64,000 bases of DNA from Blautia hydrogenotrophica DSM 10507 (GCF_034356035.1 NZ_CP136423.1:3286001-3350000), one strand, 5' to 3'. Positions 18,616-27,449 are shown, numbered from the stretch's first letter. Made by a program: numbers and translations. The notes: a model not told the origin generated them from the letters alone.

Positions 18616-19740
18616 TCAATCCTTCTTGGTCTGCCCGGGCAATCGACGGGCCTTCTCTTCTCCCCGCAGCACCCGCAAAATTCCAAATGCCAGTGCTTCC
18701 ATCTCATAGGTTCCGGCGATCACATCCACTGGGGCCAAAAATTCCACCCGTTCTCTCAACTTATCTGTGAGCATCTTCGAGTGGGCCATACCCCCAGTCA
18801 AAATAATCTTGTCTATCTTCCCACATGTCACCGCACCCAGGGAAACGATATCCTTGGCCGTCTGCAAAATCATTGCATCCAATATCAACGCTGCCTGTTT
18901 ATCACCCTGGGCGATCTTTTTTTCCACTTCCCGCAGATCGTTCATTCCCAGATAAGCCATCAGACCGCCCTTGCCCTTCAGACGCTTTTGCATCTCCTGT
19001 TCTGTATAACGGCCGCTGTAACACAACTTGGTCAAAAGACGAACCGAAAGCCCCCCGGAACGCTCCGGGGAAAATCCTCCTTCGTCATCCCCCACAAGAT
19101 CTAAAATCCGGCCGCCTTTCAGGAGATTCACCGTAATCCCGCCGCCTAAGTGTGCCACAATATAACAGGTCTCTTCCAGCTTCTTTCCTTCTCTTTTGGC
19201 CTCTTCAATGCTGACAGCTCGACTGTTCAGCACATGGGTGAGAAAGGGTTTCTCTATTTCCGGTATCCCAGTGATGGTGTAGAGCTTTTCCGGAATCCCG
19301 CAGCCGCAGACAGGGTCATAGACATAGGCTTTCAAAGCGTCCGGACTGTCCGGTGTCCTTCCTAACTTTTCGTTCACCTCTTTGGCAATTTCATATCCGA
19401 TGATCGGTGACAGATTCGCCGGATGCGGAGTTTCCGAATGGAAGGATGCCTCGACAAAAGCCTGGTCTACCTCATACGCCCCCGGCTCTAGCTGTCCCAC
19501 ATTACCGCCCCGGCAGGCTATGGCCTGCAAATCCTCCGGCCCTAATCCATTCTCTCTCAGATAGCTCAAAACAGCCTCTTTTCGAAATTCCAGCTGTTCA
19601 TTGATGGAAGAAAAATTCTTCAATTCCTCGGCCCCATGAAGAATCTCACGGGAATTCACCAACTTTTTCTCCTGAAAGCAGGCCGCTTTCGTGGAAGTAG
19701 AGCCGGGATTAATCACTAAAATCAGCTTTTTCTTCACCAT
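18616..19740 (-). CDS. buk: Butyrate kinase family protein (acetokinase superfamily)
   Basis: A 374-residue acetokinase-family enzyme. It has the N-terminal phosphate loop NPGSTSTKAA, the central HLGGGITVNLL motif, DDEGGFSPERSGGL typical of butyrate/branched-chain acid kinases, and LTGGMAHSKML near the C-terminus. It would interconvert a short-chain acyl phosphate and acid with ATP. Start ATG at 19740 has AAGGAGAGG upstream. No phosphotransbutyrylase gene is beside it, so butyrate is only one possible substrate. It lies 28 bases after the MBL gene and probably shares its transcript. Confidence 0.88.
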   Translation of the reverse strand: MVKKKLILVINPGSTSTKAACFQEKKLVNSREILHGAEELKNFSSINEQLEFRKEAVLSYLRENGLGPEDLQAIACRGGNVGQLEPGAYEVDQAFVEASFHSETPHPANLSPIIGYEIAKEVNEKLGRTPDSPDALKAYVYDPVCGCGIPEKLYTITGIPEIEKPFLTHVLNSRAVSIEEAKREGKKLEETCYIVAHLGGGITVNLLKGGRILDLVGDDEGGFSPERSGGLSVRLLTKLCYSGRYTEQEMQKRLKGKGGLMAYLGMNDLREVEKKIAQGDKQAALILDAMILQTAKDIVSLGAVTCGKIDKIILTGGMAHSKMLTDKLRERVEFLAPVDVIAGTYEMEALAFGILRVLRGEEKARRLPGQTKKD

Positions 19741-19768
19741 TTTTCCTCTCCTTTTCACTCCATGCTCT

Positions 19769-20647
19769 CTACACCCGCTCCCACAAAAGCAGGTTATCCT
19801 CAAAACGCACCTTCAGACGGCCGTTGTCCTTCAGCCATGCCAAATAGGAACGCACAGTGCTTCCAATCAGAGCATACTGCTGGAAATTCATCTCCAGCTT
19901 ATAATCCGCGAAAAGCCTTTGCAGCAGATGCTCAAAGCAGATCGGCTCGCCGCACCTTTCCAGAATGTGCTCTGCGGTCTCATGGGTCTTATCAATGTTA
20001 TACTGCGCCAACTCTGTGATGTCCTCCGTGACAGGCGCGTGAGCCGGGACAAAGAGCTTCGCCTTCAGCGCCTTCACCATTTCCAATGTGGATAGATACG
20101 CCCTCACATCGTAGAGAAATCCAATCTGATACTTGTCCAGTACTTCGCGACTGGAAAGACAGTCCGCCAGATAAACCACATCATCGGCTGTGCGAAATCC
20201 TGTCATCTCAAAAAAATGCCCTGGAAGCGGCAGCGCCTCAAGTCCTTCTGGCAGTGCCCCCTTCGTCAGCTCCTTAGCGTCACTTTCCTTTGCCATCAAA
20301 AATTTGTGCCGCAGATCTTTCGGCGGATAACCGCCATACAAAAACGCTGGCTCTAGAACCGTATGCCGAGTAAAATCACACTCAATCCCCGGCGTATAGA
20401 TCTCACACCCCGTCTGCTTCTGCAAGTATTGGTTTCCCCCGATGTGGTCGGCATTGGAATGCGTGTTATAGATCGTCCTCAGACGCCAGCCGTTGGCGTC
20501 CAGAATCTGCCGTACCTTACGCCCTGCTTCCTTGTCGTTCCCACTGTCGATCAAACAGACCTCCGTCTCATTTAATTTCACTAGCCCGATCTTCGCAGGG
20601 CTTTGAATATAATAATTGTGCTCTGAAATTTGTATCAATTCATACAT
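19769..20647 (-). CDS. MBL-fold metallo-hydrolase
   Basis: A 292-residue metallo-beta-lactamase-fold protein. The metal motif reads THSNADHIGG, with Asn where the second His of HxHxDH usually stands. Other metal-site elements are present (GHFFEMTGF, ADCLSS, VPAHAPV). The C-terminal third is helical and winged-helix-like. RBS GGGAGG precedes the ATG at 20647, which overlaps the end of the kinase gene upstream by 8 bases. The variant site is common in a Firmicute subfamily of unknown function. Substrate unknown. Confidence 0.85.
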   Translation of the reverse strand: MYELIQISEHNYYIQSPAKIGLVKLNETEVCLIDSGNDKEAGRKVRQILDANGWRLRTIYNTHSNADHIGGNQYLQKQTGCEIYTPGIECDFTRHTVLEPAFLYGGYPPKDLRHKFLMAKESDAKELTKGALPEGLEALPLPGHFFEMTGFRTADDVVYLADCLSSREVLDKYQIGFLYDVRAYLSTLEMVKALKAKLFVPAHAPVTEDITELAQYNIDKTHETAEHILERCGEPICFEHLLQRLFADYKLEMNFQQYALIGSTVRSYLAWLKDNGRLKVRFEDNLLLWERV

Positions 20648-21605
20648 CGTTCTTTACCTCCCTTTGCTTACCCATACTATTCTCTTGTCTTGCAGTATTG
20701 TCCGGCATCAGCAGGAATACCGAAAACGTACTCCCTTGGCCTTCCTTAGAGGATACTTTGAGATATCCTCCCTCTCCTTTCAGAATTTCACGGGTCAGAT
20801 ACAGCCCCAGCCCCACACCTTCCTGTTCCAGCACATCCTTGCTCCGGTAAAAACGCTGAAAAATTTTAGCCTGGTCTTCCTCACAGATTCCTCTTCCGTC
20901 GTCTATCACATTAATTCTGCAAAATATTGTGTAGGGAATTACCTCAATCTGAATTTTTCCACCGGAATCTGTATATTTTATCGCGTTATCCACAAGGTTG
21001 TACAAAGCTTCCACCGTCCACCTGTAATCAAAATATGCCGTCACAGGAAGATCTTCTCCCTTTGTCTCGATGGAAATCTCCTTTTTCGCTGCTTTGGACT
21101 CCCCCATAGCCCGCACTTCCTCGACCAAACTTCCCACACTCCCCAATACCGGGTTGGTCTGAATGATTCCATTTTCCAGCCGTGAGACTTTCACCAGAGA
21201 ATCCAACAGAAACTTTAGTTTTTCCGCTTGCCTTCCCACCACTGCCGCATACTCCCGCTCTTCCTGACCCTGGCAGAGCTCTTCTAAAAGCTGACTGTAT
21301 ATCAGTATATTTGAGATTGGTGTTGCAGTTTGGTGTGAAATATCTGAGATCAAAGTCTGAATCCTCTCCTTTTGCTCCCTTAAATTTTCTCCCGCCAGAC
21401 AGCTATCCTCCAGAAACCTGGCCATGGAGTTTTCAATGGAAGACAACATGGTCTCATCAATCCGACCTCCGCCAAAACTGCCGTTCCTGGCTTTCTCCAG
21501 CATATCCTCTAGCCGAATCAGCAGCTCTTTGTTTTTTCTTCTCCCGTAGATAAGAATACAGACTGCCAATATGACTGCCAGCACTCCGATTATGATATAA
21601 ATCAT
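20640..21605 (-). CDS. Sensor histidine kinase, short single-TM type
   Basis: A 321-residue kinase with one N-terminal transmembrane helix (residues 2-20), no extracellular sensor domain and no clear HAMP. H-box DISHQTATPISNI, N-box NLVDNAIKYT, G1 DDGRGI and G2 GVGLGLYL are complete. It lies one base after its response regulator. The intramembrane-sensing architecture resembles kinases that detect cell-wall antibiotics together with ABC exporters, such as the one encoded downstream at 15.3-18.5 kb; that link is inferred. Confidence 0.93.
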   Translation of the reverse strand: MIYIIIGVLAVILAVCILIYGRRKNKELLIRLEDMLEKARNGSFGGGRIDETMLSSIENSMARFLEDSCLAGENLREQKERIQTLISDISHQTATPISNILIYSQLLEELCQGQEEREYAAVVGRQAEKLKFLLDSLVKVSRLENGIIQTNPVLGSVGSLVEEVRAMGESKAAKKEISIETKGEDLPVTAYFDYRWTVEALYNLVDNAIKYTDSGGKIQIEVIPYTIFCRINVIDDGRGICEEDQAKIFQRFYRSKDVLEQEGVGLGLYLTREILKGEGGYLKVSSKEGQGSTFSVFLLMPDNTARQENSMGKQREVKNDV

Positions 21606-21606
21606 C

Positions 21607-22311
21607 TCACTCTATCACCCATGTGTACCCAATGCCATAGACCGTCTTGATGAATTTCGGACTGCTGCTGTCCTCTTCAATCTTATCCCTCAACCTTTTC
21701 ACCGTCACAGTCAATGCATGTTCATCCACATACTCCGTGTCGCCATTCCACACCTCATCAATGAGATAACTGCGTTTTAGTGTAGCTCCCTTGTTTTCAA
21801 TCAACTTTCTCAAAAGCCTCTGCTCCGTCTTGCTAAATTCCGTCTCCTGACCTCTCACCTGAAAAACCATCCGTTCAAAATCAAACACAAAGGGCCCTTC
21901 CTGGTAAATGAACTGCCCCGTGTTTTTTCTCTGGCGAAGCTGAACTGCCACTCTTGCCCGCAGTACCATTAAACTAAAAGGCTTCGTGATGTAATCATTG
22001 GCACCCAGTTCCAATCCCATCACAATGTCTGTCTCCATATTGTTAGCTGTAACGATAATAATCGGAATATCCCACCCATTCCGTATCTCGGTGAGAAAAT
22101 CCATGCCGTCCCCGTCAGGCAGATTCAAATCCAGAAGGACCAGATCAATCTCCTTTTGACTCAGACAAGTTCTCGCTTCCCGGATGGTCCTGCACTGCAA
22201 AAAATCACAGCCCTCCTTCTTCAGCGCCAGCCTGATTCCCTCATTTAGTTTTGCGTCATCTTCCAGTATCAATATCGTATTCTTACTGTGTATGTCTGAT
22301 AAGCCGTTCAT
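21607..22311 (-). CDS. OmpR-family response regulator
   Basis: A 234-residue regulator with a receiver domain (acid pocket ILEDD, phospho-acceptor in LVLLDLNLPDGDG, conserved Lys in YITKPF) and a C-terminal winged helix (TVKRLRDKIEEDSS...VYGIGYTW). I set the start at the ATG at 22311, which has GAGGAG 7-8 bases upstream; a longer reading would run into the repeat. It is first gene of the RR-HK-MBL-kinase run, directly downstream of the tandem repeats. Confidence 0.94.
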   Translation of the reverse strand: MNGLSDIHSKNTILILEDDAKLNEGIRLALKKEGCDFLQCRTIREARTCLSQKEIDLVLLDLNLPDGDGMDFLTEIRNGWDIPIIIVTANNMETDIVMGLELGANDYITKPFSLMVLRARVAVQLRQRKNTGQFIYQEGPFVFDFERMVFQVRGQETEFSKTEQRLLRKLIENKGATLKRSYLIDEVWNGDTEYVDEHALTVTVKRLRDKIEEDSSSPKFIKTVYGIGYTWVIE

Positions 22312-22328
22312 TTTTTCACTCCTCACTG

Positions 22329-22519
22329 TAACAAAGTTGGAAGCCCACCTCAACTGTCCTTTCTCCTCAATCTTTGAGGGGCGCGTCCCACTTTGCGCGC
22401 CGCCGCTACACCGCCTTGCGGTACACTACCTTATTGCGGTGTGCCCATCCTTAGCGGAGCGTTTTTGCTATGGGAAAGGGTTTTCACGCATTAGCGTCAC
22501 AAAATCTTTCCCATTACAG
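22329..22519 (+). repeat. Palindrome-tailed repeat, tandem copy A2
   Basis: First of three head-to-tail units of about 191 bp. Contains CCTCAA/TTGAGG, GGCGCG/CGCGCC and CCGC/GCGG hairpins, then CGGAGCGTTTTTGCTATGGG and the CACGCATTAGCGTCAC core. The right arm is cut to CTTTCCCAT followed by TACAG, where the next unit starts. Confidence 0.9.
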
Positions 22520-22710
22520 CACAAAGTAGGCAAGCCCATCTCAACTCTCCTTTTCCTTCAATCTTTGAGGGGCGCGTCCCACTTTGCGCGCCGCCGCTAC
22601 ACCGCCTTGCGGTGAAATTCCTCATTGCGGCGTGCGCATCCTTAGCGGAGCGTTTTTGCTATGGGAAAGGGTTTTCACGCATTAGCGTCACAAAATCTTT
22701 CCCATTACAG
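22520..22710 (+). repeat. Palindrome-tailed repeat, tandem copy A3
   Basis: Second 191-bp unit, nearly identical to its neighbours. It differs in a short block after CCGCCTTGCGGT (GAAATTCCTCATTGCGGCG rather than ACACTACCTTATTGCGGTG), the variant also found in copies A1 and A5. Confidence 0.9.
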
Positions 22711-22906
22711 AACAAAGTAGGCAAGCCCACCTCAACTGCCCTTTCTCCTCAATCTTTGAGGGGCGCGTCCCACTTTGCGCGCCGCCGCTACACCGCCTTG
22801 CGGTACACTACCTTATTGCGGTGTGCCCATCCTTAGCGGAGCGTTTTTGCTATGGGAAAGGGTTTTCACGCATTAGCGTCACAAAATCTTTCCCATAGCA
22901 AAAACG
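22711..22906 (+). repeat. Palindrome-tailed repeat, tandem copy A4
   Basis: Third unit, with a complete 19-bp perfect inverted repeat: left arm CGTTTTTGCTATGGGAAAG (22842-22860), right arm CTTTCCCATAGCAAAAACG (22888-22906). The right arm is also the T-tract of the HD-gene terminator. Confidence 0.9.
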
Positions 22907-22907
22907 A

Positions 22908-22931
22908 CTGCCGTACAGAAAAATACGGCAG
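22908..22931 (-). terminator. Terminator of the HD-domain gene
   Basis: Stem CTGCCGTA/TACGGCAG followed on the minus strand by TCGTTTTTGC, the arm of repeat A4. It starts 9 bases past the stop codon. Confidence 0.85.
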
Positions 22932-22940
22932 CCTTTCTTT

Positions 22941-23435
22941 CTAAGCCGGCGTGATTACCACGCGATTGCGTCTGGCCAGCATAATGGCTATATGACACAT
23001 TTCTGTGACTGCACACGCCTTATCAGCGAATGAAATAATCCACGCCTCTTTGTTCTTCGGAATTGGTCCCAGTGGGAACATATGAGATAATATAGCGTCT
23101 CTCTCCCGGTCCGTGATCTCAAAATTCTGGACACTGTTTTCCGCAGCAGCCTTTGGGTGGTAGAACGCCTGATGCTCACCTGTAGGTGTCTTCTCAGTAA
23201 AATCATAAGGACAGAAATCATGGAGAAGTCCAGCCCTCGCGGCTACTCTCTCGTCACATCCCAGCGCACGCGCAATCTTCCAAGACAGATAAGACACATT
23301 GATGCTATGCATCAGTCGATTTGTCCACTGATGATGCGCATATAAGCTCAAACGCAAAAATTCTTTGTTTGTGAGAATCCTCTCCACCACCTCCCGGTAC
23401 TCGGACGAAACCTCCTCCGATACCTTAATGTCCAT
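22941..23435 (-). CDS. HD-domain phosphohydrolase
   Basis: A 164-residue HD-superfamily protein. The metal residues are H in MHSINV, HD in LLHDFCPYDF, H in YHP and D in SFADKACAV. Members hydrolyse nucleotides or other phosphate esters. I use the ATG at 23435, 9 bases after AAGG; the TTG at 23441 is too close to the ribosome site. It stands alone, with its own terminator and the tandem repeats downstream. Substrate unknown. Confidence 0.85.
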   Translation of the reverse strand: MDIKVSEEVSSEYREVVERILTNKEFLRLSLYAHHQWTNRLMHSINVSYLSWKIARALGCDERVAARAGLLHDFCPYDFTEKTPTGEHQAFYHPKAAAENSVQNFEITDRERDAILSHMFPLGPIPKNKEAWIISFADKACAVTEMCHIAIMLARRNRVVITPA

Positions 23436-23512
23436 CGGCAATCACCTTCTTTCCCTCTATCATACTTCCATTATGACGCATCTGTGAAAAAACACAATAC
23501 CTTTTTGAAAAT

Positions 23513-24634
23513 TTAATATTCTCCCTGAGCAGTTAAACAGAGAAAATCCTCTTCCTTGTTTAGCTCAAACTGCAGACACGAATCCTGAGAGAGCAGCGTT
23601 CTCAAATCCACATACTGTATCCTCGAATTCCGGTAAGTCGTCCAGTAAAACCTCAGAGATTCCGCACACATCACAGAGGTATAGACCGTATAATCATACG
23701 GTGTGACTTCCCTGTCATATTCTGTGAGCACCCCGTTCTCTGTTACTTTTACCATCCCATAGGGAAAAGCCACGCTCTGAAAGAGTCGAAACATATAGGC
23801 AACTCCTTCTTTCTCTGTCTTTCCTTTCACAGCGTAATGCTTCAAGCAAGAGAGTCTCACAAACCTAGAAGGAGAAGACCAGTCCCCAGGCAGCCCTAAA
23901 GCTCCGCTTCCCGAAAAGCACTGATTCAGGCTGATTCCTCCCAGCTTTCTCTCATCATAGTCCAAATCCCGGATATGCACATAATTCAACAGATTCAGTC
24001 GGTGCCAGGGATATCCTGGACTGTTTGTCATCACCCCTCCTGTATCTCTGTACACGTGGACACCATCCTGATCTGGTTCTATGATAATCGTCTCTCCGGT
24101 TTGGTCTGAAAAGGTCCAGTGAATCGTGGGAACCGTCCCGAGAAGCGGCTGCCCCACCAGCGTCACCTCCTGAAGTCTTTCAATCACCTCCTGGACGGTA
24201 GCACATTTGGTCAGAAAATAAGTCACTGCAAACGGTGGCTGAAGCGGCAGCCTTCCATCCTCCTTCTCCTGTGGAAAACAGGCGAACTCCCGATAGTAGA
24301 GTTGCCCTCCCATCAGACCTTTCTCATTGATTCCCTCGTACAGAACAGGTGTGGAGGGAAAAAGCAGCACACCGACTCCCACCGCGGCATAGTCCGTTGT
24401 CTGGCGGGTGTCCCGGTCCAGACTGTCCTCCAGCTCTGTCCCGAATGTGTAGAAATCCCTTCCCCTTGGAATATAGGTCACGTTACTGCCGTCAGCGATT
24501 CGGTTAAAGTCAAAATTCCTTCCCCAAAGATGTCTTTGATCCTCCGTCTCCCAAGAAAAAGCACTGCACCCTGCCGCCCAGTCTCCTATCGCAGCTTTTT
24601 TCTTTACAGTACAGCCTTTTCTTTCCATTTTCAA
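23513..24634 (-). CDS. Linear-amide C-N hydrolase (choloylglycine hydrolase/penicillin acylase family)
   Basis: A 373-residue Ntn-hydrolase-family protein. The nucleophile Cys is C23 in AAGCSAFSW, followed by GRNFDF (Arg/Asp of the active site) and MTNSPGYPWHRLNL with the conserved Asn. Family members cleave bile-salt, penicillin V or N-acyl amide bonds. Unlike classic bile-salt hydrolases, whose Cys is residue 2, about 22 residues precede it here, so a propeptide must be removed. The start may be TTG at 24634 (6 bases after GGAG) or the ATG six bases later. Bile-salt activity is possible in a gut organism but not shown. Confidence 0.88.
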   Translation of the reverse strand: MKMERKGCTVKKKAAIGDWAAGCSAFSWETEDQRHLWGRNFDFNRIADGSNVTYIPRGRDFYTFGTELEDSLDRDTRQTTDYAAVGVGVLLFPSTPVLYEGINEKGLMGGQLYYREFACFPQEKEDGRLPLQPPFAVTYFLTKCATVQEVIERLQEVTLVGQPLLGTVPTIHWTFSDQTGETIIIEPDQDGVHVYRDTGGVMTNSPGYPWHRLNLLNYVHIRDLDYDERKLGGISLNQCFSGSGALGLPGDWSSPSRFVRLSCLKHYAVKGKTEKEGVAYMFRLFQSVAFPYGMVKVTENGVLTEYDREVTPYDYTVYTSVMCAESLRFYWTTYRNSRIQYVDLRTLLSQDSCLQFELNKEEDFLCLTAQGEY

Positions 24635-24834
24635 ACTCTCACTCCTCTCAATTTTAGCTAACTATACTTTACACTTCTATAGTATTACAACAACCCAGTC
24701 TTCTGATTCCTGTTTTAACTTCTCCGATATTTTATTTTGCTCGCAGCGATACCATAGACAGAACATGGCAACCGTATGCCAATTTTATCGCGAAACCTTC
24801 ATGCCGCCTGTCGGCGGCACCTCCCAAAAATATA

Positions 24835-24858
24835 AGCAGCCGCTTTCCCACGGCTGCT
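24835..24858 (-). terminator. Terminator of the small membrane-protein gene
   Basis: Stem AGCAGCCG/CGGCTGCT with an 8-base loop, then TATATTTTT on the minus strand; 7 bases past the stop codon. Confidence 0.85.
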
Positions 24859-24864
24859 TTCTTC

Positions 24865-25200
24865 CTAGATCAAACCAAACAATCTCATAACTCCCGCCAC
24901 AACAGAGACGATCACCATCGCGTAAGCGATCTGACGCTGTCCTTTTGAACCTGCTTTCAGGTATACAAAAATTCCCACCACACCGAGAGCACTAATTCCC
25001 CAAGCGATCAGTTTTCCGTTCATGTAATTGTTCGGAAGGCTGCTTGAAGTAAGCCACGCAATCACCAAACCCCAGACAGCCAGGAAATAGTACATTCCCT
25101 TTTTAACCTTCTCATTTTTCGTCAGCAGCAAAAACAAAATTCCCAGTCCACTAACCACGCTTATCGCTATAAATAATACTAAAATCATACCTAATGCCAT
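24865..25200 (-). CDS. Small integral membrane protein, function unknown
   Basis: A 111-residue protein with about four hydrophobic helices (near residues 4-26, 36-51, 66-82 and 91-108) separated by short basic loops. I recognise no enzymatic motif. It has its own terminator and stands between the C-N hydrolase and a two-component system. Coding is supported by length, a start preceded by GAGAGGAAAG, and clean TM periodicity. Confidence 0.75.
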   Translation of the reverse strand: MALGMILVLFIAISVVSGLGILFLLLTKNEKVKKGMYYFLAVWGLVIAWLTSSSLPNNYMNGKLIAWGISALGVVGIFVYLKAGSKGQRQIAYAMVIVSVVAGVMRLFGLI

Positions 25201-25301
25201 ATTTCTTTCCTCTCTTTCTTTTGTAAGTTCTCTTTGTTATGTACTTAATTTAACACGGACTTATAAAGAAATTTAAAAGGTAATTCTAAAGAATTCTAAA
25301 C

Positions 25302-26372
25302 TTACGGCATTATTTTTGAAGACAATTCAACAGCCTCTAGACCAATCTCTACTTCAAAGGTCATATCCGTCTGTTCCACCTTCATCTCCCCACTATACTC
25401 CTCCGCGATCTGCCGTACACTCTCCAGCCCAATCTTATGACTCTCAACCTGTCCCTCACTTCTCACTCTCATCTTATTGCGCTGTCGAATCCAAACTCTA
25501 TTTTCCTGTGTCTGAATCTGAAGTTTTACTGCGCCCTGCGGGTCCGCATACTTGGCCGCATTGGACGCCAAATTGTCAAAAATGCGACGCAGATCATGAA
25601 TATCATAGTTCCCGCTGAAATTTTGGCATTGCCCTAAATCCACCTGACAGCAGAATTCATCTTCCAGTGCCTCTTCCCACTCCGCTGCCAGCTGTTCCAT
25701 CAGCAGAAGCCCATTTTCTATTTTTTCCTTCTTTTTTTCCCGCTTCCCCAGAAGTCGGTCTGTCAGCACCTTCATCTGTTCCGCCTTCGTCCTTACCATG
25801 GAGAGGTACCCCTCGACCTCATGGGGCTGCAGCGTCTTTTTCCCCTCCATATACTCCGTGTATGAGAGAATCGAAGTCAGAGGAGTCCGGATATCATGAG
25901 ACAGGGAACGTATCAGCGTCTCTCTCTCCTCTTTGAGCCTTTGCTCTTTCTGATTGATCTCTCTTTGGGACAGTGAGAGATAATTAATACTCTCTGCCAG
26001 CTCCGTCAACTCATCGTTTCCCTTCACGGAAATTTCAAAATCCAGTTCCCTTTGGCGAAGCGCCTCCACTCCCGAGATGATGAACAGCAGATACGAGATT
26101 TTCTGCCCAATCAAAAACAGAAAAACCGCCACGAACACCACGGCTGAGGCAGCCATGCACACGCTGCGAATCCATACTGTCAAAATCCTTAGCTGTCTCT
26201 GGTCTAGAGCAAACCCTCTCCTTGTCAGATAAGTCTCTGAAATTGCCATGGATGCAAAATACAAAAATACAAAGGCCAGCAGCGCGATGAGTGCCCCAGC
26301 CCCCACCAGCTCCAAAATCTCCCAGGACAAGCGCCTTCTCTTCTTTTTCTCCGCTCTCTCCTTAATCGGCAT
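25302..26372 (-). CDS. Sensor histidine kinase
   Basis: A 356-residue kinase with two TM helices (about 20-45 and 70-95) around a short extracellular loop, a HAMP-like linker (GNDELTELAESINYL), H-box SLSHDIRTPLTSIL and an ATPase domain with N-box FDNLASNAAKYA. The catalytic G-boxes look weak: the usual DNG is replaced near IRQRNKM, and the G2 region reads KIGLESVRQI. It overlaps the regulator gene by 11 bases. Signal unknown. Confidence 0.9.
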   Translation of the reverse strand: MPIKERAEKKKRRRLSWEILELVGAGALIALLAFVFLYFASMAISETYLTRRGFALDQRQLRILTVWIRSVCMAASAVVFVAVFLFLIGQKISYLLFIISGVEALRQRELDFEISVKGNDELTELAESINYLSLSQREINQKEQRLKEERETLIRSLSHDIRTPLTSILSYTEYMEGKKTLQPHEVEGYLSMVRTKAEQMKVLTDRLLGKREKKKEKIENGLLLMEQLAAEWEEALEDEFCCQVDLGQCQNFSGNYDIHDLRRIFDNLASNAAKYADPQGAVKLQIQTQENRVWIRQRNKMRVRSEGQVESHKIGLESVRQIAEEYSGEMKVEQTDMTFEVEIGLEAVELSSKIMP

Positions 26373-27069
26373 AGTATCCCTTTCCCCATGCGGTTTTGAT
26401 ATACTGAGGGTTCTTCGAGTTATCTCCCAGCTTTTTTCTCAAATTTTTGATGTGCACCATGATCGTGCTGTCTCCCACTGCATCTTCTTCCCAGATGCTC
26501 TGATAAATATTTTCAACGGAATAGATTTTCTTTCTGTGGGAGAGAAACAATTCCAATATCCGAAATTCCGTATAAGTCAGCACAATAACCTGGTCCCCCT
26601 TTTTGACAGACTGCTCTTCCAGATCTAAAACCAAATCTTTATATCTCAGTTGAGTATCAGAGATCTCCGGTTCCTTTTGCGCTTTCACAGACGTATACTG
26701 CTGTGTTCGCCGCAGCAGGGCTCTGACCCGCAAAAGCACTTCCATATTTGAGAAAGGCTTTACAATATAGTCATCCGCCCCCACAGAAAATCCCATGACC
26801 TTATCTGATTCGCCGGAATATGCGGTCAGAAAAATAATCGGCGCCAGATATGTCTTCCTCAGCTTCGCCGCTGCGGCAAAACCGGTCATCTGCGGCATAT
26901 CCACATCTAAGAGATACAGATCTACCTCACTGTCCGCCTGTTCCAGTACCTCCTCCCCATTTTGTGCCTTCAGCACCAGATAACCTTCCCCTTCCAGCAG
27001 CAGTCCTAAAATATCACGAATCTCTTTCTCATCGTCTGCCACCAGTATCACATTTTTGCCTTCTCTCAT
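26362..27069 (-). CDS. OmpR-family response regulator
   Basis: A 235-residue receiver plus winged-helix regulator. Acid pocket ADDE, phosphorylation site in YLLDVDMPQM, Lys in YIVKPFS, and a DNA-binding region ending in IKTAWGKGYYAD. RBS AGGAGG sits 7 bases before the ATG at 27069. It is translationally coupled to the kinase downstream. Targets are not evident; both flanks are repeats or unrelated genes. Confidence 0.95.
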   Translation of the reverse strand: MREGKNVILVADDEKEIRDILGLLLEGEGYLVLKAQNGEEVLEQADSEVDLYLLDVDMPQMTGFAAAAKLRKTYLAPIIFLTAYSGESDKVMGFSVGADDYIVKPFSNMEVLLRVRALLRRTQQYTSVKAQKEPEISDTQLRYKDLVLDLEEQSVKKGDQVIVLTYTEFRILELFLSHRKKIYSVENIYQSIWEEDAVGDSTIMVHIKNLRKKLGDNSKNPQYIKTAWGKGYYAD

Positions 27070-27119
27070 ATGTTATTCCTCCTGTGTACTTATCCTTTTG
27101 CTGCTGTCTATCATATTTC

Positions 27120-27294
27120 AAGACCCGCTCGCGGGTCTTCGCGCGGGATTCGGGGCGGCATCCGACGTCATCATTCCTCTCCGAATCCTGTGCATCTTCG
27201 CGGAGCGTTTATCTGATGGGGAATTGACACCCGTCACAGATACTAATTTCCTGCCCACCGCCTACAGCGGCGGGTGGCTTCCCCATCTGATAAA
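27120..27294 (+). repeat. Palindrome-tailed repeat, copy B1
   Basis: A 175-bp element that opens with the hairpin AAGACCCGCTCGCGGGTCTT and contains CGCGGAGCGTTT. Its perfect 16-bp arms TTTATCTGATGGGGAA (27208-27223) and TTCCCCATCTGATAAA (27279-27294) enclose the hairpin CCGCCTACAGCGG. The left part differs from the A copies, but the GCGGAGCGTTT-arm design is the same. Confidence 0.85.
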
Positions 27295-27357
27295 GTTAAG
27301 TATACAGCAGAGTAACCCAAAACTCTATAGTAACTGTCAGTTTTTCCCATCTCAAAA

Positions 27358-27388
27358 AGCCTGCGCGATGTTGAAAATCACACAGGCT
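27358..27388 (-). terminator. Terminator of the aldo/keto reductase gene
   Basis: A 12-bp stem counting two G-U pairs (27358-27369 with 27377-27388), followed by TTTTTG on the minus strand. Confidence 0.75.
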
Positions 27389-27449
27389 TGTCATTTTACA
27401 CAGTTTCAATACCATCCACCGGCTGAAAATTTAATTTCCGCCGACTTCT

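Noticed and set aside
22184..22836. Plus-strand open frames through the response-regulator start and tandem repeats
   Set aside because: They arise from the repeat's GC-rich hairpins and repeat with its 191-bp period; no ribosome site.
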